DNA of 64,000 nucleotides from Aurantimonas aggregata (GCF_010500835.1 NZ_JAAAMJ010000012.1:1-64000); one strand, 5' to 3'. Counted from the first letter of the stretch, positions 1 to 8,406 are shown. Notes: generated by a model from the sequence alone, not told the origin. Numbers and translations are program-made.

Positions 1-127
1 TTCTCGAGCCGATCGGAAACATCCCGCCCGCAGAAGCGGAAGCCGCCTACTACGCGCAGCTTGAGGCCATGCCCATCGCCGCGTAGGACTCAAACCAAAT
101 GGCCTCCGGGAAACCCGGTGCGGTTCA
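1..127 (+). mobile_element. 3' end of an IS3-family insertion sequence (rest is outside the window)
   Basis: The window opens inside an IS3-family element. The transposase tail ends at 86, and the segment 87-127 reads as a typical IS3-family terminal inverted repeat: read on the minus strand from 127 it begins TGAACCGCACCGGG, a form commonly seen at IS3-family ends. The right edge is therefore placed at about 127, where the Ada reading frame takes over. The left end and any target duplication lie outside the window. Confidence 0.75.
3..86 (+). CDS. IS3-family transposase, C-terminal end (partial)
   Basis: Only the last 27 codons are present. They read LEPIGNIPPAEAEAAYYAQ and then end after a short tail. 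PIGNIPPAEAE-YY is the conserved end of the OrfB integrase domain of IS3-group transposases, the DDE enzyme that cuts and joins the element ends. The catalytic residues lie outside the window, so it is not known whether the enzyme is intact. It is a different element from the complete IS407-like copy at 8839-10103, which has unrelated ends. Confidence 0.8.
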   Translation, partial: LEPIGNIPPAEAEAAYYAQLEAMPIAA

Positions 128-1139
128 CTACGACGGGCAGGCCTTCGTCTGTGTGTCCTCGACAGGCGTCTTCTGTCGCCTGACCTGTCCGGCCCGTAAG
201 CCGAAGGCAGAGAACTGCACCTTCTTCCCGACGATCGGGGAATGCGTCGAGGCCGGCTATCGAGCCTGCAAGAGGTGCCATCCCATGCAGGCTGCTGCCT
301 TGTCTGATCCGATGATCGGCGCCCTTCTGCACGCGTTGGACGAGCGGCCCGACCTGCGTTGGTCCGAGCAACACTTGGAGCGGCTCGGGTATGACTCGAC
401 CACGGTGCGCCGCAGCTTCAAACGCCAGTTCGGCATGACCTTCCTCGAGATGGCGCGCCAGCGGCGCCTTCGTGAGGGCTTCCAGATGCTGGCTGGCGGC
501 GGAAAGGTTATCACGGCCCAACAGGAGGCGAGTTTCGAGTCTCCCAGCGCCTTCCGCGCCGCGTTCGCCCGGCTCCTGGGATGCGCGCCGGGAGACCTGC
601 GGATGGATAGGCATCTGAAAGCCACATGGATCCCGACGCCGCTGGGCGATATGATTGCAATCGGCAGCCGTCAGCATCTCCACCTTCTGGAGTTCGTGGA
701 CCGCAAGGGTTTGCCAGCGGAACTCAAACGCTTGCAGGCGGGAACGCAAGGCTCGATCGGGATCGGTGCGACGGCGCCCGCCGAACAGGTGGCATCCGAG
801 CTTGCGGCCTACTTCGCGGCCCGGTCCGATCGGTTCGAGACGCCGTTGGCTCTAGCGGCCAGCGCCTTCACCCAGCAGGTCTGGGACGCCTTGCGCGAGA
901 TCCCGGCTGGTGAGACGCGATCCTACGGCGACATTGCCCGCCGGATCGGGCGCCCGAGCGCCACACGAGCTGTGGCGCGGGCGAACGGCGCCAATCAGAT
1001 CGCGCTCGTAATCCCGTGCCACCGGGTGATCGGGTCGGACGGTGCGCTGACCGGTTACGGCGGCGGTCTATGGCGCAAACAGCGCCTGATCGAGATCGAG
1101 CGCGAACTTAAGATACTGAATCAGGAGACCACCCGTTGA
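99..1139 (+). CDS. ada: Ada: bifunctional methylphosphotriester/O6-methylguanine-DNA methyltransferase and AraC-type regulator
   Basis: Ada removes methyl groups from DNA phosphotriesters and O6-methylguanine onto its own cysteines, and when methylated it activates the adaptive alkylation response. The order of domains is normal: a zinc domain (residues 1-65) with Cys26, Cys30, Cys57 and Cys60, an AraC-type helix-turn-helix (about 75-165), and the suicide methyltransferase domain (about 175-335) with the active-site motif PCHRV at Cys307. The length of 346 is normal. The first nine codons come from the terminal repeat of the IS element upstream, and native Ada sequence starts at about residue 10. 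Only a weak Shine-Dalgarno-like GGA precedes this ATG, so expression may be altered. The stop overlaps the TTG start of the next gene. Confidence 0.93.
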   Translation: MASGKPGAVHYDGQAFVCVSSTGVFCRLTCPARKPKAENCTFFPTIGECVEAGYRACKRCHPMQAAALSDPMIGALLHALDERPDLRWSEQHLERLGYDSTTVRRSFKRQFGMTFLEMARQRRLREGFQMLAGGGKVITAQQEASFESPSAFRAAFARLLGCAPGDLRMDRHLKATWIPTPLGDMIAIGSRQHLHLLEFVDRKGLPAELKRLQAGTQGSIGIGATAPAEQVASELAAYFAARSDRFETPLALAASAFTQQVWDALREIPAGETRSYGDIARRIGRPSATRAVARANGANQIALVIPCHRVIGSDGALTGYGGGLWRKQRLIEIERELKILNQETTR

Positions 1140-1909
1140 CCTCCATCACTGCAAAGGCGCTCGCATTCCGACGCCTCCACGTCCGAGGCGAGCCGATCGT
1201 CCTTTACAACATCTGGGATGCCGGCAGCGCGGCGGTGGTTGCGCGTTCTGGAGCGAAGGCGATCGCTACCGGGAGTTGGTCTGTCGCGGCAGCACAGGGC
1301 TATGGCGACGGCGAGGAGATGCCGTTGGACGACGTGCTGGCGGTGGTGAGGCGAGTTGTGCGCAATGTGAACGTGCCCGTCACCGTGGACTTCGAGGGCG
1401 GCTATGCCGTTGAACCCGCCTTGGTCACGGAAAACGTCCGGCGACTACTCCAACTCAACGTCGTCGGTCTGAACCTCGAGGATCAGGTCGTAAACGGTTT
1501 AGGACTCTATTCCGTTCGCGAGCAGGTCGAGCGACTGGAAGCGGTTCGGAAGGCCGCCGACGATGCCGGGGTGCCCGCTTTCATCAATGCCCGCACCGAC
1601 GTGTTCCTGAAGGCGGAGGCAAGCATCGACCACGCCGCCCTGCTGGACGAAGCGTTGCTGCGTGAGAAGGCTTATGCCAAAGCGGGAGCGGACGGGTTCT
1701 TCGTTCCTGGGCTGGCCGACATAGTGCTCGTTCGAAAGCTCTGCGAACGAGCGAGCTTGCCGATAAACGTGATGGCGCCGGACGATCCGGTCCGAATTCG
1801 CGAGTTCGTGAAGCTCGGCGTCTCCAGGATAAGCCTCGGGCCTGCTCCCTTCTTCACAATGACGGCTGATTTAGAGCGCCGCGCAAGGGCTGCCGCTCTG
1901 GCCGCATGA
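1136..1909 (+). CDS. Isocitrate lyase/phosphoenolpyruvate mutase family protein
   Basis: This 257-residue protein belongs to the PEP mutase/isocitrate lyase superfamily, Mg-dependent barrel enzymes that make or break C-C or P-C bonds next to a carboxylate. Visible family features are the substrate-loop region around WSVAAAQGYGDGE, the metal-binding motif DFEGGY and the strand NARTDVFL. The isocitrate lyase signature KKCGH is absent, so a small lyase of the carboxy-PEP mutase or oxaloacetate hydrolase kind is more likely. The exact substrate cannot be read. It starts at TTG, overlapping the ada stop codon, so the two genes are translationally coupled. The link to alkylation repair is unclear; such pairs also occur in other proteobacteria. 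Confidence 0.85.
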   Translation: MTSITAKALAFRRLHVRGEPIVLYNIWDAGSAAVVARSGAKAIATGSWSVAAAQGYGDGEEMPLDDVLAVVRRVVRNVNVPVTVDFEGGYAVEPALVTENVRRLLQLNVVGLNLEDQVVNGLGLYSVREQVERLEAVRKAADDAGVPAFINARTDVFLKAEASIDHAALLDEALLREKAYAKAGADGFFVPGLADIVLVRKLCERASLPINVMAPDDPVRIREFVKLGVSRISLGPAPFFTMTADLERRARAAALAA

Positions 1910-2088
1910 AGGCCAAAGACCCTTGACCGAGTGTCGCCTTTCCGCTCGTTTTGGGTCATCGGCTGGGAAAGTGGCAATGTCTGCCTCGGGTCGTAAGCTG
2001 CCGCTCGGTCTGGTTGAGGACCCAAGATCTCGACAGGTAGCCATCAACCTCGTCCCGATTGCCAACACAACGAGACGAGGCCACCGAC

Positions 2089-2478
2089 TTAGTGAACGGT
2101 CGCAAGTGCCTTGCGGCAATCATCAGCGCATTCGCGGCACATGGTGGCGCACAGCTTGCAATGCTCGTGATCGTGCTTCCCGCATTCGGCCGCGCAGGTT
2201 TCGCAAGCTTTGATGCAAATCTCAAGCTGCGCCCGAAGCAGTTCGACATTCTGCCCTGTCCGGCGCACGGCAAGATGGGCCGTGGCGCTGCAGATATCCG
2301 CGCAATCCATACAGGTGCGAACGCACTGGCGCATGTCCATTTCTTCGGCCAGGCAGGCGTCTGCACACGACGTGCAGAACAGCGAACAAAGCATGGAATG
2401 GCGGGCCGCCGTCGCCAGGGCCTCGTTCAAATCCTGACCTACGTCAGGGTGGAGGTGGATCATTTTCTCAATAGACAC
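2089..2478 (-). CDS. Four-helix-bundle copper storage protein (Csp-like, Cys-rich)
   Basis: This is a 129-residue protein with 17 cysteines spaced in helical CxxxC and CxxC patterns (for example CSLFCTSCADAC and CKLCATMCRECADDC). That is the signature of copper storage proteins, in which cysteines line the core of a four-helix bundle and bind many Cu(I) ions. There is no signal peptide, which fits the cytosolic Csp3 type rather than exported Csp1. A His-containing segment (GKHDHEHC) lies near the C-terminal third and could form the pore mouth. It stands alone; no copper ATPase or regulator is recognisable next to it. Metal identity is inferred from the family. Confidence 0.85.
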   Translation of the reverse strand: MSIEKMIHLHPDVGQDLNEALATAARHSMLCSLFCTSCADACLAEEMDMRQCVRTCMDCADICSATAHLAVRRTGQNVELLRAQLEICIKACETCAAECGKHDHEHCKLCATMCRECADDCRKALATVH

Positions 2479-3078
2479 GTGGAAACTCCGTTGCTTCGGA
2501 TGCCCACTCGCAGTGGGGACACACTGGGCAACGGGCAGTGGCCGATTTTGATCCGAATAGCCGTCGAGCCCTCGCTCAAGGATGCAACATGGTCAGATCC
2601 GGGAGATCGAACTGATGGGGAGTTCGGGTCGAGGCAGGGTGATCAGCAGCACCGTATGCCAAGCCAGGGCGGACGCGGCCGAGATCGACGCTTCGGAAGC
2701 GGTGACAGAGGGCCAGCAACAGCGGCATGAGGAATCCCGTAAGAATTGGCAGCGTCTGGCCGACCAGGCACGCCAGCTTGAGAGGGGTCAGGACGAATAG
2801 GCGAGCGCGCCATCGTGGCGCGCGTGTCAGCCACTATTCCCCACGTAGGCCCGTCTTCGAATGGCCCAATCAAAGGCAGAATCTGCCGCAATGGGCAGAT
2901 CTTCCACGTCCTTAGCCAGGAACACTACGGGCGGACCCAGAACAACGAGAGTTCTGGTGAGCGATGGTTTTGCTCGTCAGAGGAAGCCGAAGCCGTGGGC
3001 GGAGAGCTTCAGCGAGTGTCCGGGCCTGGAGGATGGGGGAGACGAGAAGTAACCGTCCGAGCCTGCGTCACGCCCTCT
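2479..3078. other. 600 bp without a supported gene
   Basis: No convincing reading frame is present. The minus strand between about 2850 and 2580 encodes a short hydrophobic stretch (LACLVGQTLPILTGFLMP) in an open frame, but with no good start and no recognisable family. It could be a remnant of a membrane protein that once accompanied the copper storage gene. Confidence 0.5.
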
Positions 3079-4052
3079 TCAGGCGAACTCGATCCCCTCG
3101 CACTTGAAGTCACCCAGCTTTTCCTCGTCTGCCAACACGTTGCCGGCGACGTCCGCGGCGCCAATCCAGCTCTCGGTTAGTCCTCCGAGTTCCACCGACT
3201 TCATGTAGATAAATTCGTCCGGGTGGCCCGGCACCAGCTTGATCGACGATGGCCCACGTTCGGGTGTCCGCGCTCCGACCGGGCAGACCTCGATGTGCGA
3301 GAAAGTCGCGTCCGCCTCGATCAGCAGATTGTTGCCCCTCTCGCGCTCATCGGTCGACTCGTGGAAGGCTTCTGTGGAGACTTTCCGAGGAAAGAAGTAC
3401 CAGCGCTCGCGATAGGGAGTGCCACTCCGCCGCCTCGTGGATGACGTAGCCCCTCTCGCCGACGCCGCATGCCTCGCGCATACGGCGGTAAGCTTCGCTC
3501 CAGTCCTCGCTTCGGACGGTGTAGCCCTGCGGCCCGATTCGTTTGATCCATTCCTCGCGGCGAACCTTTCCGTGGGAACCGACGACGAGCTCGTCGCCGT
3601 AGAGCGTTGCCCACTCGCACTTGAAGCCCTTCTGGGCTTCGTCACCGGAGCCGGTCATCAGCATCTGGCGCGGGATGATCATATGGTCGGGGCCGCGCAG
3701 CTCGCCGACAATTCCCGTGCGATCATCGAAGACGAGCATGTGGCGTTCCCCCTTCAGCAGCTCGGAGAACTCGCCGCCACGGAAGGTGTCGATGTCGACC
3801 TCTCCGAACTTGGAGTAGACATGCACCTCCCCGCCCTCGTCGTCCGGGATGTGCTCAAAGCTATAGCGAACCGCCTCGGCGGCATCGACGCGGCGAGGCA
3901 CTCGGTCGTAGCGCAGCCGCGCCATGAAGTTACGTCTCGCCGTCCTCAAGCGTGACCTGGGATTGGCGATCTTCGTCGGTGATCTGCATGATCGTGTAGC
4001 TCGACGTGGAGGCGTCATAGCGCTCCAGCCGCTGGCAATCGCGGTTCTTCAT
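3079..4052 (-). pseudogene. Apyrase of the soluble calcium-activated nucleotidase family, broken by two frameshifts
   Basis: The three pieces together match the eukaryote-type apyrase family (SCAN/CANT1), calcium-dependent enzymes that hydrolyse nucleoside di- and triphosphates. Matching segments in order are MQITDEDRQS near the N-terminus, LVFDDRTGIVGEL, KGFKCEWATLYGDELVVG, EEWIKRIG, RGYVIHEAAEWH, ERWYFFPRKVS, ERGNNLLIEA and FKCEGIEFA at the C-terminus. Translation begins at 4052 behind a good Shine-Dalgarno (AGGAAG, 6 nt spacing), hits a TAA after 40 codons at 3930, and needs one base removed there to continue. A second extra base in the GGG run at 3415-3417 again shifts the frame. Restored length would be about 323 residues, right for the domain. 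Two sequencing errors are the alternative to true decay. No signal peptide is visible. Confidence 0.85.
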
Positions 4053-4280
4053 GCATCGCTTCCTAGTGAGTGTTGGATAGCAGTGGGTAGTCGCTCATTG
4101 GACCGTCCCATTCCTGAGACGTGATCCTGGCAGAGTTAGGGAATTGAGCTCCTTTGCCCTAGAGTCTTGCAGTGGAGCCACTAACAGGGGCAATGTGATC
4201 GCGTTTTCGTTTGCCGGATGCGCAACCTAAGCAAGAGAAAGAGCGAACATGAAACCTCGTCTCATTGGCCTGACAGTACC

Positions 4281-4820
4281 ATGTCCGGCCTAATCTCGCG
4301 GATTGTCAAATGCCCGGCCCGGGCGGTCTTGATCGGCCTTTTCGCCGGTGTTCTGCCACAGGCCGCACATGCCGAAACTCAGTCAACTGTTCGGTCCAAC
4401 ATCGAGGATGCAGTCCTTGGAATTGCGGAACTTTCGCCGGAGGGGTCTGAGGATCTCAGTGTCGTCGAGTGCCCCAGTTCGCTGCGCTGTAACGCGGTGG
4501 TTGATGGCGCCCGGTTGCGCGCCCGTGGCTGGAACCTCGAAGTGATCCCCACGACACAAGTGCGATCCGAGTATCAAGCTGCTTGCGCCGGGGCACTGTC
4601 AGGGCTGGCCGGAACGGAGCTGCAGGTAGCGGTGGCGGCGGTTTCGCGAGGCTTCGAGGAAGCTGCCCGCAGAGGCGGCGGCACGGCGAAGTTGGAAATC
4701 GCAGGAACGGAAATGAAGATCAGCCCATCGGGGCCGCGCTGGCCTGAGTGTGAATTCTGGCGACGCAAGCCCAATATTGGCGAAAGCAGATCGGGCCACA
4801 GCCCCACAACGGCACAGTGA
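4281..4820 (+). CDS. Exported protein of unknown function
   Basis: I do not recognise a family. From the ATG at 4281 the protein has 179 residues and starts with a clear signal peptide: basic residues, a hydrophobic core (AVLIGLFAGVLPQ) and a likely cleavage site after AHA. An ATG in the same frame lies at 4218, but it would bury the signal under 21 polar residues, so the later start is preferred. The mature part has a pair of cysteines (VVECPSSLRC), two further cysteines, and an acidic N-terminal half, suggesting a small periplasmic protein with disulfides. It is a single gene with no operon partner. Confidence 0.6.
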   Translation: MSGLISRIVKCPARAVLIGLFAGVLPQAAHAETQSTVRSNIEDAVLGIAELSPEGSEDLSVVECPSSLRCNAVVDGARLRARGWNLEVIPTTQVRSEYQAACAGALSGLAGTELQVAVAAVSRGFEEAARRGGGTAKLEIAGTEMKISPSGPRWPECEFWRRKPNIGESRSGHSPTTAQ

Positions 4821-5136
4821 GGTCTGCGGGGTCAAATTGCAGCAGTGCGGGGGAGAGGTTCTCTCTGTGCGCTATCGGGAAGTGTCATGCACGGGCGTCC
4901 TCCTCGGGATTAGCCGCCCGTGGGCTCAATGAGCCGGCTGTGGGCTGTGTACGCTCGCCGCCGCCTGCCCAAACCTACCGTCTGGACGGCAAGAATTGCT
5001 TTAGGCTCGTGCATGCAGCGGTGGACGCCGCATAATTGCTGCCCGATCGTCTTATGCCGGACATTGGCACCGGCCACGTCGAGCACACCTCGGCCCATTC
5101 CGCCCGCATCCATTCGTCGACCTTCCTCCATCTCCG
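4821..5136. other. Gap of about 315 bp with nothing recognised
   Basis: I see no supported gene, RNA or strong palindrome between the exported protein gene and the convergent membrane-anchored gene. Confidence 0.5.
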
Positions 5137-5772
5137 TCAGTCCTGAACCTCCGCGTCCAGGATCTTCGATATCTTTCGGCGCTCACGGTGGGAGCGGATT
5201 TGCAGGGTGCCGGCGGTCTCGGGGCGCATGGTCGCTTTTCCTCCTTCCCAAGTCAGCTTAAACCAGCGGTTCGCTCCAACGGGGAGGTCTTCGGAACCGT
5301 AGGTGGCGATTACTCGGACATCGAAGCGCTTCAGTCGCTCCCAATGATCGGTCCCCAGTTCGGGAGTCTGAGAGCCCGCCCGTAGTGCATGCTCAATGAT
5401 TGTCCGGAACGTCCCCATGTTCCTGACCTTGCCGGCATCCAGAGGGCCCTGTCGCGTCCGTAGGTTCAAGTCCGACGGTTCTTCCCACTCCTCGATCCCA
5501 TCCAGTTCGGTGACCGGACAGGTCCAGTCGTTGTCGGCGGTCTGGAGGCGGATGATTATGCTCTCCACATAGATGACGTCGCTGCTCATGTTGCTAACGA
5601 GGCATGGAGCCTCGAGAGTTGCGCCGCCGCCGCGGTTAATCAGGATCTTCGGGCGGGTCTGCCGGAGAAAACTTCGGACGAATATCTGAAGGTAGCCGAT
5701 CCAAACGAGCAGCATCGCCCCGTTGATAGCGATACTGATCAATTCATAGTTGGCCTTGATCCAATCGATCAC
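5137..5772 (-). CDS. Membrane-anchored protein of unknown function
   Basis: This is a 211-residue protein with one N-terminal transmembrane segment (roughly residues 10-32, LISIAINGAMLLVWIGYLQI) followed by a soluble domain rich in beta-strand patterns. The start ATG lies at the beginning of a short amphipathic segment (MIDWIKANYE), typical for small N-in anchored proteins. I recognise no catalytic motif. The soluble part, with repeated short hydrophobic strands and a conserved-looking WFKLTWEGG end, resembles bacterial single-pass proteins of unknown role that sit at the inner membrane. It stands alone, upstream of the acyl carrier protein gene on the same strand. Confidence 0.6.
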   Translation of the reverse strand: MIDWIKANYELISIAINGAMLLVWIGYLQIFVRSFLRQTRPKILINRGGGATLEAPCLVSNMSSDVIYVESIIIRLQTADNDWTCPVTELDGIEEWEEPSDLNLRTRQGPLDAGKVRNMGTFRTIIEHALRAGSQTPELGTDHWERLKRFDVRVIATYGSEDLPVGANRWFKLTWEGGKATMRPETAGTLQIRSHRERRKISKILDAEVQD

Positions 5773-5866
5773 TGGTTGTTCTCCACCTGAGCTGGGAGAG
5801 AAGGGCCGGACGGAGCAGCCGTTCGAGACCTTCGCGCGGGATATCGTCCGGCGGCCGGCGGGCGCA

Positions 5867-6103
5867 TCAAGATCGTCTGGAGTCGAGGAATTTCACGGCA
5901 TGATCGACAGTGACTATCTTTTCCGCTTCGTCATCGGGAATATCGATTCCGAACTCTTCTTCGAACCTCATGACTAACTCAACGACCTCAAGGCTGTCGG
6001 CGCCCAGGTCATCGCTGATTTCGCTGTTGGACTCTACTTTTGTTGGGTCCAGACCGAGATGTTCGGCAACAATGGCTTTTACTCGTTCTTCGGTGTCGCT
6101 CAT
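5867..6103 (-). CDS. Acyl carrier protein (AcpP-like)
   Basis: This 78-residue protein carries growing acyl chains on a 4'-phosphopantetheine arm attached to Ser37 in the motif [11 protein letters not shown]. The helix II recognition sequence and the acidic segment [16 protein letters not shown] are those of a fatty-acid-synthase type AcpP. Translation starts at ATG 6103; longer readings in the same frame lack family similarity. No fatty-acid or polyketide synthesis gene lies nearby. It may therefore be an extra, orphan copy rather than the housekeeping acpP, which normally sits with fabG and fabF. Confidence 0.88.
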   Translation of the reverse strand: MSDTEERVKAIVAEHLGLDPTKVESNSEISDDLGADSLEVVELVMRFEEEFGIDIPDDEAEKIVTVDHAVKFLDSRRS

Positions 6104-6254
6104 AATTTCCTCGCAGGCTTCTGAAGGAGCGTTCCGTAGAAGGCTTGTATCGCGAAATTGAGGCTTGCGACGTCCAGCAGTCAGATCTCCGTCCAACCAA
6201 ACACGCTCCTCACGCAACGGGCCGGGAATGCTCTGCCGTTAGGAGGGCATAGGG

Positions 6255-6851
6255 ATGCGGGCCGTAGGAATCACCATGCTGAACAATCTTCTCCTTGGAT
6301 CATCGCGGCGCCAGATGATCCGGATCCTTGTCGGAGCGATTTGTCTCGCGAGCCTCCTGCAAGGAACGCTTCAGGGCGCGGAGGCGAACTCAGCAGTCGC
6401 GCTTCCTCGTTTCGTTTCCCTCGACGCGGATACTGCGAACGTGCGTCGTGGCCCGGGTGTGTCGCACGGGATCGTCTGGACCTATGTCCGCACCGGAATA
6501 CCGCTCGAGGTGTTTCAGGAGTTCGGGAACTGGCGGCGCATCCGAGGCAGCGATGGAGAGAGTGGCTGGATCCACGACGCTCTCCTGTCCGGCGAGCGAA
6601 CCGCCGAGGTCGCGCCGTGGATTGACGGCCACGCGCGTCTGAGGTCCCGTCGTAGTGTCGATGGCCACGTTATTGCCAAGCTTGCCAGCGGTGTCCTGCT
6701 TCGCGATTTCCAGTGCGACGGGCAATGGTGCCAGGTCGAGATTGGGAAGCCGGCCCTCGCGGGCTACCTTGATCAGAGCAAGCTGTGGGGAGTCTATCCG
6801 GGAGAAAAGGTCAGCCTCTCGGGCAATTGGCCTTGGTTGCCGTTCATGTGA
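6255..6851 (+). CDS. Exported bacterial SH3-domain protein
   Basis: The 198-residue product has an N-terminal signal (hydrophobic core IRILVGAICLASLLQG) and two consecutive SH3-like units. The first carries TANVRRGPGVSHGIVWTYVRTGIPLEVFQEFGNWRRI, written here only to mark the LNVR-GPG-type motif at residues 60-66, and the second runs from about residue 125 (ARLRSRRSVDGHVIAKL). Such domains bind cell wall or protein ligands in the periplasm. A strong Shine-Dalgarno (AGGAGGG at 6241-6247) fixes the start at 6255. The protein is close to the SH3 family often found in Hyphomicrobiales next to housekeeping dehydrogenases, but here it is isolated. Confidence 0.8.
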   Translation: MRAVGITMLNNLLLGSSRRQMIRILVGAICLASLLQGTLQGAEANSAVALPRFVSLDADTANVRRGPGVSHGIVWTYVRTGIPLEVFQEFGNWRRIRGSDGESGWIHDALLSGERTAEVAPWIDGHARLRSRRSVDGHVIAKLASGVLLRDFQCDGQWCQVEIGKPALAGYLDQSKLWGVYPGEKVSLSGNWPWLPFM

Positions 6852-7047
6852 AGCTAAGAACTGCGCCCCTCACGACGGCCCACGCCACAGCCGCCGATCC
6901 CGTAGGTGCGCACCATCGGGCCATCTGCTCGTGGCGCGGATATGCTGACGCGGCGTAGATGGATTTGGTGAACCGAGAGCGGCCAAGATCCCCATGGTAC
7001 TGGCGACCTTGCTCCTGGGCGCACCGACCCGGCCGAAGGAATGATCG

Positions 7048-7302
7048 ATGTCCGCTAGGAAGCTCTACGTCGTACAGCAACTCGTGAAACAGGGCCGCCG
7101 GCTGATGAACGGGCAGACCATGCAGTTCAAGACGGCAGCCGAGGCCAAGCTTCGGGCAGACCGCGATGGCGAGCGGCTGGGCAATTTCGTCGGCGTGGTG
7201 GCGGTCGAGCAGACAGTCGACGTCGAGACCGGCGAAGTCCTGGAAGAGCCGATCATCCTCGTGCGGCACGGCGAGGTGCCTGCGGAGGTCGCGGGGGATT
7301 AA
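7048..7302 (+). CDS. Small conserved-looking protein of unknown function
   Basis: This is an 84-residue soluble protein without a recognisable domain. It begins with a helical, basic segment (KLYVVQQLVKQGRRL), then an alternating hydrophobic strand region (NFVGVVAVEQTVDVETGEV) and an acidic end. A Shine-Dalgarno-like AGGAATG lies just upstream. It is the first of three closely spaced genes in one direction (7048-7798), and the second begins five bases after its stop. Shared transcription is likely. Function cannot be inferred. Confidence 0.55.
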   Translation: MSARKLYVVQQLVKQGRRLMNGQTMQFKTAAEAKLRADRDGERLGNFVGVVAVEQTVDVETGEVLEEPIILVRHGEVPAEVAGD

Positions 7303-7307
7303 AGCCT

Positions 7308-7568
7308 GTGCTCCGCTCCATCACCATCTCTACCCTCGGCGATCTGGCCGACGCGGGCATGGGCATCGCCTGGGCGTGCGACGACTGCCATCGAGATCTT
7401 GACCTAACCCTCTCCCGCGCGATTGGAACGTGGGGCCGCGATCAAACCTATGTCCGCTGGAAGGCGCCGGTGCGATGTGCCCGATGCGGGAGCCGGAACG
7501 TCAGCATGCGCCTAAGGGCGAACTCGACCATCAAGCAGGGCACCGGCACGCCGTTCGTTCAGTCATGA
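7308..7568 (+). CDS. Small zinc-ribbon-like protein of unknown function
   Basis: The 86-residue product has two CxxC pairs, Cys24/Cys27 and Cys57/Cys60 (CARCGSRNVSM), spaced as in a zinc ribbon. Between them is a Trp/Arg-rich strand (YVRWKAPVR). It starts at GTG 7308, five bases after the previous gene, and its TGA overlaps the ATG of the next gene in an ATGA arrangement, so the two are probably coupled. A role in nucleic acid or protein binding is possible but not shown. Confidence 0.55.
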   Translation: MLRSITISTLGDLADAGMGIAWACDDCHRDLDLTLSRAIGTWGRDQTYVRWKAPVRCARCGSRNVSMRLRANSTIKQGTGTPFVQS

Positions 7569-7798
7569 GCCTTCGCCATTTCTTCAGCCCCTCCGACGAG
7601 ATCCGGCAGGAGGTCACAGCGCTTGTCACCCTACATGGTCCGGAAGGCGCATGGCTGATGGCGCAGGAGCGTCGGCGGGACGCTCAAGAGAACGTCGGCT
7701 GGCTGGAACCTGCTGAGCTAAAGCGTCGCGTCCGCTACTGGAACAGCGTGATCGGTGAGATTGAGCGCCAGACAAGGTATTGCCATCAAGTAGAGTAG
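7565..7798 (+). CDS. 77-residue protein, copy 1 of a local family
   Basis: The protein has 77 residues and is clearly related to the gene at 11983-12216. Both share RHFF/RLF-S-EIRQEVT in the N-terminal part, a middle helix rich in charged residues, and the ending RYWNSV-EIERQT. It looks all-helical and soluble; no catalytic motif is seen. A 3' fragment of a third member lies at 8407-8472. The start is the ATG overlapping the previous stop (ATGA). Function is unknown. The repeated occurrence within 4.5 kb suggests local duplication or arrival with mobile DNA. Confidence 0.6.
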   Translation: MSLRHFFSPSDEIRQEVTALVTLHGPEGAWLMAQERRRDAQENVGWLEPAELKRRVRYWNSVIGEIERQTRYCHQVE

Positions 7799-7862
7799 GC
7801 GACGCGATAGACTATGCTACCACTGGAGGCAATCCGCAGCCTTTCAGGTCCCAGGAGCCAGC

Positions 7863-8318
7863 GTGAAACAAGCACCTTGTACCAAGCCACGATCGGCAAT
7901 CGGGCTTCTGCCCACGCTCATGTCAATCAGCAGATCGATACGGTTGTTGATGGGCATGAGACTGGGTGAAATCGGCCTTCATCCCGGGCAGGACGAACTG
8001 CTTTTAACGCTCAACCCCGACGAACCGACGCGGGTTTCGGCCCTCTCGGATACCCTGCGCGTCCGACCATCCACGGTTTCCAGGATGCTGACCCGCCTCG
8101 CCCTTTCCGGATTGGTGGAGCGGGTAGAAGACGCAAGGGATGCTCGTCGCACTGTCGTCCGCATTACTCCCGCAGGCACGGAGATGCAGTGCCGCATCCG
8201 TGAGGTGTGGCAACGGGTAGAGAACGAGTTCCAGGAGATGCCGAGCCGAGATGGTGCGGAACAGGATCTCGGGCGAATCGAGGAGATCCTGAGCACCCGG
8301 CTTCGGCGGTTTCGTTAA
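7863..8318 (+). CDS. MarR-family transcriptional regulator
   Basis: This is a 151-residue winged-helix protein of the MarR type. These act as dimers and usually repress nearby genes until a small ligand or oxidant releases them. The recognition region RVSALSDTLRVRPSTVSRML and the wing VERVEDARDARRTVVRITPAG (about residues 57-105) match the family. The GTG start at 7863 follows a good Shine-Dalgarno (AGGAG). No divergent target gene lies beside it, so its regulon is not predictable from context. The length is typical. Confidence 0.88.
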   Translation: MKQAPCTKPRSAIGLLPTLMSISRSIRLLMGMRLGEIGLHPGQDELLLTLNPDEPTRVSALSDTLRVRPSTVSRMLTRLALSGLVERVEDARDARRTVVRITPAGTEMQCRIREVWQRVENEFQEMPSRDGAEQDLGRIEEILSTRLRRFR

Positions 8319-8406
8319 GTTCGGCTGACGGTGAGGGACCGCCGGGTTACCTTCGGACAGCGCCGGCTTTCGTATCCTACGTGAGACATCCGGTTTGTGC
8401 CGCGTC

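Noticed and set aside
2582-2891. Short open frames on both strands that could be a copper transporter remnant
   Set aside because: The residues do not match the expected P-type ATPase C-terminus, and no start or ribosome binding site is convincing.
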